Assembly: GCA_025061975.1 (NCBI GenBank)
Contig: JANXBB010000282.1
Coordinates: 1 to 5,216 of the forward strand
Direction: 5' to 3'
Length of the DNA stretch: 5,216 bases
DNA from: Caldifarciminota bacterium
GTDB lineage: Bacteria; Hydrothermota; Tepidihabitantia; Tepidihabitantales; CAIPLT01
The notes under the pieces are model-generated. The model searched no databases. It saw nothing but the letters and a program-made list of their open reading frames with translations, and was not told the origin of the DNA. The position numbers were made by a program, and so were the translations under genes. Every line of letters starts with the position of its first letter. Position 1 is the first letter of the stretch. Shown here one piece after another: positions 1 to 5,216 of this stretch.

Positions 1-757
1 GTTTAGCGAAGATTAAAGGAATTTCGTAGATTTCTTCAACATCAATTGCTTCAATGACTGCTTCTTTAGGCACATTACAGAAAAGAGCTATTTTATCTTT
101 GGCTTCTTCAGGCAATGGATAACGTGTCCGACAAAGAATAATATCTGGTTGAATACCGATTTCTCGGAGTTCTTTTACAGAGTGTTGTGTTGGTTTAGTT
201 TTAAACTCATAAGCGCTTTCAATAAACGGAACTAAAGTTAAATGGATATATAAGACATTTTCTTTACCGTATTCAAGCTGCATTTGCCGGATTGCTTCCA
301 AAAATGGTAAACTTTCAATATCACCAACTGTGCCACCAATTTCAGTAATTACAACATCGACTTTTTCAGCTAATTTTTTTATGCGATCTTTAATCTCGTT
401 AGTAATATGGGGCACGACTTGAATTGTGCCGCCTAAAAAAACTCCTTGCCGTTCTTTTTCGATTACTGAGTGATAAATCTGACCGGATGTTAGATTATGA
501 TCGCGACTAAGATTTTCGTTAATAAATCGCTCATAGTGTCCTAAATCTAAATCAGTTTCCGCACCATCATCAGTGACAAAAACTTCACCATGCTGAAACG
601 GACTCATTGTACCGGGATCAACATTGATATAGGGATCAAATTTTTGTAGGGTAACTTTCATTCCCCGGCTTTTTAAGAGTAATCCGATTGAAGCCGTGGC
701 AATACCTTTTCCTAAAGAGGAGACTACACCACCAGTTATAAAGATAAACTTCGGCAT
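1..757 (-). CDS. pyrG: CTP synthase, N-terminal synthetase domain (partial)
   Basis: CTP synthase makes CTP from UTP, ATP and glutamine-derived ammonia, the last step of de novo pyrimidine nucleotide synthesis in the cytoplasm. The 252 codons present cover almost all of the amidoligase (synthetase) domain. The glutamine amidotransferase domain lies beyond the left edge. The protein opens [10 protein letters not shown] with the P-loop [10 protein letters not shown] at residues 9-18 (Lys17), followed by [13 protein letters not shown] (41-53) and the [22 protein letters not shown] block (56-77). Asp71 and Glu139 match the Mg ligands known in the E. coli enzyme. [12 protein letters not shown] (141-152) and [12 protein letters not shown] (186-197), with Lys186, Lys188, Gln191 and Lys222, match the UTP/CTP-binding residues, so CTP feedback inhibition is likely kept. 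The ATG at 757 gives the usual family start. An in-frame TTG 11 codons upstream has no ribosome site and would add non-family sequence. No Shine-Dalgarno site precedes the ATG. The gene is divergent from acs. Confidence 0.97.
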   Translation of the reverse strand, partial: MPKFIFITGGVVSSLGKGIATASIGLLLKSRGMKVTLQKFDPYINVDPGTMSPFQHGEVFVTDDGAETDLDLGHYERFINENLSRDHNLTSGQIYHSVIEKERQGVFLGGTIQVVPHITNEIKDRIKKLAEKVDVVITEIGGTVGDIESLPFLEAIRQMQLEYGKENVLYIHLTLVPFIESAYEFKTKPTQHSVKELREIGIQPDIILCRTRYPLPEEAKDKIALFCNVPKEAVIEAIDVEEIYEIPLIFAK

Positions 758-762
758 AAATA

Positions 763-790
763 AAGATACTGAGAATTGAACTTTTGTCAA
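763..790 (-). promoter_or_regulatory. Putative sigma70-type promoter for pyrG
   Basis: Read on the minus strand, a perfect TTGACA -35 box (790-785) is followed after 16 bases by TATCTT (768-763), a 4/6 match to TATAAT. Only five bases separate this -10 box from the pyrG ATG at 757, so transcription would start at or next to the start codon. An alternative is the perfect TATAAT at 822-817 on the same strand. It has no recognisable -35 box, but would give a leader of about 53 bases. The choice between them is inference. Confidence 0.45.
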
Positions 791-804
791 GATTTATTGA
801 CAAA
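783..804. repeat. Perfect 8-bp inverted repeat between divergent promoters
   Basis: The arms TTTGTCAA (783-790) and TTGACAAA (797-804) are perfect reverse complements separated by the six bases GATTTA. Each arm contains a consensus TTGACA: 797-802 reads rightward toward acs and 790-785 reads leftward toward pyrG. The symmetry may simply be two consensus -35 boxes placed back to back, or it may be an operator for a dimeric regulator. The sequence alone cannot separate these. Confidence 0.7.
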
Positions 805-824
805 CGGAAAAATTTTATTATACT
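797..824 (+). promoter_or_regulatory. acs: Putative sigma70-type promoter for acs
   Basis: A perfect TTGACA -35 box (797-802) and a TATACT -10 box (819-824, 5/6 match) are separated by 16 bases, in an AT-rich stretch just upstream of acs. Transcription is expected to start near 831, giving a leader of roughly 24 bases. That leader contains the strong ribosome site GGGAGG (843-848), six bases before the ATG. This is the better of the two promoters in the intergenic region. Confidence 0.65.
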
Positions 825-854
825 AAAGTAAAAATTTAACTAGGGAGGCGAATA

Positions 855-2759
855 ATGGGTGAAAAGCAAGAAATTTATTATCCGCCAGCAGAGCTGGTAA
901 AAAATGCCAATATCACCAAATTCATGGAGAAGCACGGACTTAAAACATTAGAGGAACTCTTAAATCGCGCTACGGATAGCGAATGGTTTTGGAACGAAAT
1001 GGCTCAAGAGCTTTACTGGTACAGACCTTACGAGCGTGTCTTAGAATGGAATCTGCCGTTTGCGAAATGGTTTTTAGGAGGTAAAATTAATATTGTAGCT
1101 AATGCTCTTGATCGACACATGACCACTGAAATTGCTGACAAAGTTGCCTATATTTATGAACCTGAACCCGAATCGGAAAAAATTGAGCGTTGGACTTATC
1201 GTGATATCAATCGTGAAGTTTGTAAACTTGCTAACGTCTTAAAGAAACTAGGGGTTAGTAAAGGTGATCGGGTGACAATTTATTTGCCGATGATTCCGCA
1301 ATTGCCGATAGCGATGCTTGCTTGTGCAAAAATTGGTGCAATACATTCAGTGGTTTTTTCAGGATTTAGTTCAGTAGCACTTAAAGATCGTATTTTAGAT
1401 GCGGATGCAAAAGTGCTTATTACTTGTGACGGTGGTTATCGTCGAGGGAAGCTTGTGCCGCTTAAAGCTAATGCCGACGAGGCATTAAAAGACTGCCCGA
1501 ATGTGAAACATGTGATTGTTTATAAACGAGCAGGTAGCGAAGTTAATATGGTGCCGGGCCGTGATTTCTGGTGGCATGAACTTACCCAAAATGAGTCTGA
1601 TATTTGTCCGACAGAAGCACTTGATTCTGAGGATGTTTTATTTATCTTGTATACTTCAGGTACAACAGGTAAACCTAAAGGCATTGTCCATGTGCATGGC
1701 GGTTATGGAGTTGGAGTTTACACAACATTTAAGTTCATTTTTGATATAAAACCTAATGATATCTGGTGGTGTGCTGCGGATATTGGATGGGTTACCGGCC
1801 ATAGTTATATTGTTTATGGACCACTAATGAATGGTGCAACTTCAGTGCTTTATGAAGGTGCACCAGATTATCCGGATCCGGGTCGTTGGTGGCGGACCAT
1901 TGAGCGTGAAAAAGTGACGCTTTTTTACACCTCACCAACAGCAATTCGGATGCATATGCGCTATGGTGAACAATGGGCGTTGAAGTCTGATTTATCAAGT
2001 CTTCGGCTTTTAGGTAGTGTTGGTGAACCGATTAATCCTGAAGCTTGGCGTTGGTATTACAAATATATTGGTAAGGAGCGTTGTCCAATTATGGATACCT
2101 GGTGGCAAACTGAAACTGGGCATATTCTTATTTCACCGCTACCCATTACACCACTTAAACCGGGTTCAGCAACAAAACCATTTCCAGGAATTAAAGCCGG
2201 TGTTTATTCTTCAGAAGGCAAGCCAATTATGCCTAACGAGAACGGTTTTGCAGTGCTTTTAGGCCCTTGGCCCGGAATGCTGCGTACTCTTTATAAAGAT
2301 CCGGAACGTTATAAAGAAGTTTACTGGTCACGGTTTCCGGGGGTTTATTTAACCGGTGACTCTTGCACAATTGACGAAGATGGATATTTCTGGTTTAAAG
2401 GTCGTGCTGATGAGGTGTTAAATGTCGCCGGCCATCGCTTAGGAACCGCTGAAGTTGAGAGTGCACTTGTTGCACATCCGGCAGTTGCTGAAGCCGCAGT
2501 AATTGGCATTCCGCACGAAGTTAAAGGTGATGTACCAAAAGCTTATGTGACGCTTAAAGTCGGCTATACACCATCTGAAGAATTAAAACAAGAGCTTAAA
2601 GAATGGGTAGCTAAAGAAATTGGTCCGATTGCTCGGCCTGAGGAGATTGAATTTCGTGATAAACTGCCCAAGACGCGATCCGGCAAAATTATGCGTCGGC
2701 TCTTAAAAGCTGAAGCTTTGGGTAAACCGATTGGTGATATCTCAACATTAGAGGAATAA
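855..2759 (+). CDS. acs: Acetyl-CoA synthetase (acetate--CoA ligase, AMP-forming)
   Basis: This cytoplasmic enzyme converts acetate, ATP and CoA to acetyl-CoA, AMP and pyrophosphate through acetyl-AMP. It is 634 residues, close to the roughly 650 of well-studied Acs proteins. In order it shows the N-terminal Acs domain (about 20-85, with [13 protein letters not shown] at 68-80), the adenylation P-loop [11 protein letters not shown] (266-276), [17 protein letters not shown] (308-324), and DTWWQTETG (414-422). Trp417 aligns with the Trp414 that restricts the Salmonella enzyme to acetate, so acetate rather than propionate or longer acids is the expected substrate. The hinge [18 protein letters not shown] (516-533) has Asp519. 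The C-terminal [11 protein letters not shown] (605-615) carries Lys611, equivalent to the catalytic lysine that is inactivated by acetylation in many bacteria. The ATG is set by GGGAGG six bases upstream. An intrinsic terminator follows nine bases after the stop. No frameshift or missing key residue was seen. Confidence 0.97.
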   Translation: MGEKQEIYYPPAELVKNANITKFMEKHGLKTLEELLNRATDSEWFWNEMAQELYWYRPYERVLEWNLPFAKWFLGGKINIVANALDRHMTTEIADKVAYIYEPEPESEKIERWTYRDINREVCKLANVLKKLGVSKGDRVTIYLPMIPQLPIAMLACAKIGAIHSVVFSGFSSVALKDRILDADAKVLITCDGGYRRGKLVPLKANADEALKDCPNVKHVIVYKRAGSEVNMVPGRDFWWHELTQNESDICPTEALDSEDVLFILYTSGTTGKPKGIVHVHGGYGVGVYTTFKFIFDIKPNDIWWCAADIGWVTGHSYIVYGPLMNGATSVLYEGAPDYPDPGRWWRTIEREKVTLFYTSPTAIRMHMRYGEQWALKSDLSSLRLLGSVGEPINPEAWRWYYKYIGKERCPIMDTWWQTETGHILISPLPITPLKPGSATKPFPGIKAGVYSSEGKPIMPNENGFAVLLGPWPGMLRTLYKDPERYKEVYWSRFPGVYLTGDSCTIDEDGYFWFKGRADEVLNVAGHRLGTAEVESALVAHPAVAEAAVIGIPHEVKGDVPKAYVTLKVGYTPSEELKQELKEWVAKEIGPIARPEEIEFRDKLPKTRSGKIMRRLLKAEALGKPIGDISTLEE

Positions 2760-2767
2760 CCGGACTT

Positions 2768-2824
2768 AAAGGAGAGCACAGATGCGAATTATTAAAAACT
2801 GCGCAGTGCTCTCCTTTTGTTTTT
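2768..2824 (+). terminator. Intrinsic terminator after acs
   Basis: A perfect 12-bp stem (2768-2779 with 2806-2817, core GGAGAGCAC / GTGCTCTCC) runs into a T-rich tract (2815-2824, TTTTGTTTTT). Inside the stem, after a three-base bulge, TGCG (2783-2786) can pair with CGCA (2802-2805), closing a loop of 15 bases. It lies nine bases after the acs stop codon and ends 13 bases before the transporter ATG, so it should end most acs transcripts. The 5' arm contains AAAGGAG, itself a strong ribosome-binding sequence (see findings). Confidence 0.9.
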
Positions 2825-2826
2825 AG

Positions 2827-2832
2827 AAAGGA
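2827..2832 (+). promoter_or_regulatory. Ribosome binding site that decides the transporter start
   Basis: AAAGGA lies five bases before the ATG at 2838. It favours that ATG over an in-frame TTG at 2817, which sits inside the terminator stem and T tract, has no proper ribosome site, and would add the unlikely residues MFLERNF. Confidence 0.75.
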
Positions 2833-2837
2833 ATTTT

Positions 2838-4040
2838 ATGGAGAAAAAAAAATTTAATCGATGGTGGATTGTTCTTGGTGCCGTAATAATCCAACTTTGC
2901 CTTGGTGCAATTTATGCGTGGAGTGTTTTTAGAAAACCTCTAGAAGCTGAGCTTCAGATTACGCCAACACAAGCATCGTTGCCATTTTCGTTTGTGCTAA
3001 TTTTCTTCGCGTTAGCAACAATTATTGGGGGCCGATTATATGATCGGTTCGGTCCAAGAATTGCAATTATTGGGGGCATTCTTTTAGGATTAGGAATGGT
3101 GCTTTCAAGCTTTGCTAAAAGTCTTACTGCGTTAATTATTTTTTATGGGGTAATTTCGGGAATTGGGATAGGAATCGCTTATGTGTGCCCAATCTCCGCA
3201 GGTGTTAAATGGTTTCCAGATAAACGGGGACTTATTACCGGTCTTGCAGTTGCCGGTTTTGGTGCCGGAGCTTTAATTGTTGGTCCACTAGCTCGAGCAT
3301 TAATTGATAGCATTGGAGTTTTCCAGACTTTAAGAATTTTGGGGATTGTTTTCTTTGTCTTAGTTTTACTTGGTGCTTTAATTCTGCGTAATCCACCTTC
3401 TGATTATAAACCGGCTGGTTGGACAGGTTCTCAAGTTTCCGCACAAACTAAGCTTGATTATGCTCCGGCCGAGATGCTTTCGTCGGGACGATTTTATCTT
3501 ATTTGGCTAATGTATTTTATTGGTTGTGCTACAGGGCTAATGGTTATTGGTCAAACTTCACCAATTGGTCAAGAGTTAGCCGGATATAGTAAAGAAACCG
3601 CAGCATTCGGTGTAAGTCTTTTAGCAGTCTTTAATGCTTTAGGCCGAATCTTTTGGGGGCGAGTTTCTGACTCTTTAGGTCGGATGCGCACGTTGTTTTT
3701 AATGTATATTATATGTGGGATAGCAATGCTTAGTTATCTTATAATTCCGGCACTTCGAGGATGGTTCTGGATTGGTATTTCTTTAGTTGGATTATGTTTT
3801 GGTGGTTATCTTGCGCTTTATCCGGCAGTTACAGCGGATTTCTTTGGCACAAAACATGTCGGGATTAATTATGGTCTTGTATTTACTGCATACGGTGTTG
3901 GAGGTCTTTTGAGTAATATTTTTGCTCCGCGAATTAAAGAGTTAACCGGTGGTTATAGTTTAGCATTTATAATTACCGGGTTATTATGTTTAATAAGTGC
4001 TTTATTAACATTAACCATTAAAACATCCAAAAGTAAATAG
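2838..4040 (+). CDS. OFA-type MFS transporter (oxalate/formate antiporter family), probable small-carboxylate carrier
   Basis: This is an integral inner-membrane protein of 400 residues, the usual size of a 12-helix MFS carrier. It starts with a short basic cytoplasmic tail and the family-typical RWWIVLGAVIIQLCLGAIYAWSVF (8-31). MFS motif A is at 64-80 (GGRLYDRFGPR core). The OFA-like block KWFPDKRGLITGLAVAGFGAG is at 124-144. A cytoplasmic loop between helices 6 and 7 spans about 184-215. A second motif-A-like segment, GRVSDSLGRMRT, is at 274-285, and the helix 10-11 region GGYLALYPAVTADFFGTKHVGINYGLVFTAYG ends near 353. Arg270 probably corresponds to the substrate-binding Arg272 of Oxalobacter OxlT. 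The OxlT Lys355 position appears to be Tyr352, which argues against oxalate exchange. Known family members move oxalate, formate or pyruvate. Acetate, pyruvate or another monocarboxylate is my inference from the neighbours acs and malic enzyme. The substrate is not proven. No separate promoter is evident between the terminator and the ATG. Confidence 0.88.
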   Translation: MEKKKFNRWWIVLGAVIIQLCLGAIYAWSVFRKPLEAELQITPTQASLPFSFVLIFFALATIIGGRLYDRFGPRIAIIGGILLGLGMVLSSFAKSLTALIIFYGVISGIGIGIAYVCPISAGVKWFPDKRGLITGLAVAGFGAGALIVGPLARALIDSIGVFQTLRILGIVFFVLVLLGALILRNPPSDYKPAGWTGSQVSAQTKLDYAPAEMLSSGRFYLIWLMYFIGCATGLMVIGQTSPIGQELAGYSKETAAFGVSLLAVFNALGRIFWGRVSDSLGRMRTLFLMYIICGIAMLSYLIIPALRGWFWIGISLVGLCFGGYLALYPAVTADFFGTKHVGINYGLVFTAYGVGGLLSNIFAPRIKELTGGYSLAFIITGLLCLISALLTLTIKTSKSK

Positions 4041-4044
4041 GAGG
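4039..4044 (+). promoter_or_regulatory. Ribosome binding site overlapping the transporter stop codon
   Basis: A full consensus AGGAGG begins within the transporter's TAG stop codon (4038-4040) and lies five bases before the malic enzyme ATG at 4050. The nine-base gap and this overlap point to one transcript and probable translational coupling of the two genes. Confidence 0.85.
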
Positions 4045-4049
4045 TTGAT

Positions 4050-5216
4050 ATGCCTAAAAAAGCAAAGAAAAAATCTTTAGCCAAAGTAAAACCGGCTAAA
4101 ACTAAAAAACCTGCGAAAAAGGTAAAAGAACTAACAGTTGAAGAACGATTAGCATTAGCTAAAAAACCGGGTCAAGATGCATTGCGTCTGCATCCTTTCT
4201 ATAAAGGAAAGGTCCAAGTCCTTCCTAAGTGTGCAATCAGAAATTTTGACGATTTTGCAATTTGGTATACTCCGGGAGTTGCCGAACCTTGCAAAGATAT
4301 TCGGGATAACATTGAAAAAGTTTGGGAACATACAAATCGCGCTAATTTAATCGCGGTGTTAACTGATGGTACAAGAGTTTTAGGCCTTGGTGATATTGGC
4401 CCTGAAGCATCACTGCCGGTAATGGAAGGTAAAGCGTTGCTTTTTAAATATCTTGGTGGTGTTGATGCGGTAGCAATTGCTGTGCGTACTAAGGATCCGG
4501 ATAAATTTATTGAATTTGCTAAATTACTTGAACCGTCTTTTGGCGGTTATAATTTAGAAGACATTGCACAACCTAAATGTTTCTATATTTTAGATGTCTT
4601 ACGCCAAGAACTTAATATCCCGGTTTGGCACGATGATCAACAAGGAACTGCTGCGGTTACACTTGCGGGTTTAATTAATGCTTTGAAAATTGTTGGTAAA
4701 GAGCCATCTAAAGTACGCATTGGAATGATTGGTGCTGGCGCTGCAGGAATTGCATGCTTACGAGTTATGGTTGCTTATGGATTTGATCCGGCTAAAATTG
4801 TTATGTGCGATATCAAAGGGATTATTCATAAAGACCGACCGGGATTTGAAGAAGATTTTAAGTATACTAAAGATTTATTACTGAAGACTAATGCTGAAGG
4901 CCGTCGAGCTGATAATTTAGAAGAAGCAATTCCTAAAACTATGGAGGAAATGGATGTTGTAATTGGCTATTCTAAACCTGGTCCTGATGTAATTAAAAAA
5001 GAATGGATTCAACGTATGGCTAAAGATCCAATTCTTTTTGTTTGCGCCAATCCAATTCCGGAAATCTGGCCATGGGAGGCAAAAGAAGCAGGTGCTCGAA
5101 TTGTCGCTACCGGAAGATCTGACTTTCCTAATCAAGTAAATAACTCATTGGGATTTCCTGGAATCTTCCGCGGTGCATTGGATGTTAATGCCCGAACAAT
5201 TACCGATGAGATGTGT
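4050..5216 (+). CDS. Malic enzyme (malate dehydrogenase, oxaloacetate-decarboxylating), 3' end missing
   Basis: Malic enzyme converts malate and NAD(P)+ to pyruvate, CO2 and NAD(P)H, or runs in reverse, in the cytoplasm. The 389 codons present are open to the right edge. I estimate that a few dozen C-terminal residues are missing. The N-terminal domain shows YTPGVAEPC (73-81, catalytic Tyr73), TDGTRVLGLGDIGPEASLPVMEGKALLFK (105-133, catalytic Lys128), GGYNLEDI (165-172, metal ligands Glu170 and Asp171) and HDDQQGTA (194-201). The NAD(P) Rossmann motif GAGAAG is at 228-233, with an acidic Asp254 after the next strand. Cofactor choice is not settled by this. Further conserved blocks are CANPIPEIWP (332-341), ATGRSDFPNQVNNSLGFPGIF (353-373) and RGALDV (374-379). 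It is the short form at least this far. Whether a phosphotransacetylase-like domain follows cannot be seen. Oddly, about 30 Lys/Ala/Pro-rich residues precede the family start. The gene is coupled to the upstream transporter. Confidence 0.95.
   Translation, partial: MPKKAKKKSLAKVKPAKTKKPAKKVKELTVEERLALAKKPGQDALRLHPFYKGKVQVLPKCAIRNFDDFAIWYTPGVAEPCKDIRDNIEKVWEHTNRANLIAVLTDGTRVLGLGDIGPEASLPVMEGKALLFKYLGGVDAVAIAVRTKDPDKFIEFAKLLEPSFGGYNLEDIAQPKCFYILDVLRQELNIPVWHDDQQGTAAVTLAGLINALKIVGKEPSKVRIGMIGAGAAGIACLRVMVAYGFDPAKIVMCDIKGIIHKDRPGFEEDFKYTKDLLLKTNAEGRRADNLEEAIPKTMEEMDVVIGYSKPGPDVIKKEWIQRMAKDPILFVCANPIPEIWPWEAKEAGARIVATGRSDFPNQVNNSLGFPGIFRGALDVNARTITDEMC

Noticed and set aside
817..822. Perfect TATAAT on the minus strand as the main pyrG promoter
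   Set aside because: No acceptable -35 box is found 15-18 bases upstream and there is no extended -10 TG. In this AT-rich stretch it overlaps the acs -10 region, so it is kept only as an alternative.
758..854. Riboswitch or structured leader in the pyrG-acs intergenic region
   Set aside because: The region is only 97 bases, largely taken up by two promoters, and the single 8-bp repeat is AT-rich with no known riboswitch core visible.
1516..2262. Short open frames inside acs on both strands (1516-1749 plus, 1792-1998 minus, 2017-2262 plus)
   Set aside because: They lie wholly within the strongly conserved acs coding region, in other frames, and encode no recognisable protein.
2564..2779. 71-codon minus-strand open frame across the end of acs and part of the terminator
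   Set aside because: It is antisense to the conserved acs C-terminus, has no recognisable product, and is best explained as a shadow frame.
2817..2837. TTG start extending the transporter by seven residues
   Set aside because: The TTG lies in the terminator stem and T tract without a suitable ribosome site. The ATG at 2838 has AAAGGA five bases upstream and gives the family-typical N-terminus.
3235..3444. 69-codon minus-strand open frame inside the transporter gene
   Set aside because: It is antisense to a well-supported membrane protein gene and encodes no recognisable protein.
4917..5135. 72-codon minus-strand open frame inside the malic enzyme gene
   Set aside because: It is antisense to conserved malic enzyme motifs and has no family resemblance of its own.

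Overview
This is an AT-rich bacterial window of ordinary central metabolism: two complete genes and two genes cut by the window edges. Bacterial origin is inferred from sigma70-type promoter hexamers, good Shine-Dalgarno sites and an intrinsic terminator. All four proteins are well conserved, so the sequence does not fix the phylum; an uncultured bacterial lineage is possible but is only a guess. No mobile element, CRISPR array, tRNA or rRNA was seen.

Layout. Positions 1-757 on the minus strand hold the N-terminal 252 codons of CTP synthase (pyrG). A 97-bp divergent intergenic region (758-854) follows, with two back-to-back promoters whose -35 boxes are the two arms of one palindrome. On the plus strand come AMP-forming acetyl-CoA synthetase (acs, 855-2759), an intrinsic terminator (2768-2824), an OFA-type MFS transporter (2838-4040), and a malic enzyme (4050 to the right edge) whose ribosome binding site overlaps the transporter stop codon. 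There is no gene-free stretch over 300 bases.

How the genes fit together (inference). Acs activates acetate to acetyl-CoA. Malic enzyme links malate to pyruvate. OFA-family carriers move small carboxylates such as oxalate, formate or pyruvate. The three plus-strand genes therefore look like a small carboxylate uptake and C2/C3-C4 interconversion cluster. The terminator splits it into acs alone and a tightly coupled transporter-malic enzyme pair. That pair has no obvious promoter of its own, so it may depend on read-through. The divergent pyrG is probably functionally unrelated, but its promoter is physically tied to the acs promoter.

Nothing here is clearly a new system. The most unusual points are the shared-palindrome divergent promoters, a possible leaderless pyrG mRNA, a ribosome binding site and 14-codon reading frame inside the acs terminator, and a basic Lys/Ala/Pro tail on the malic enzyme.
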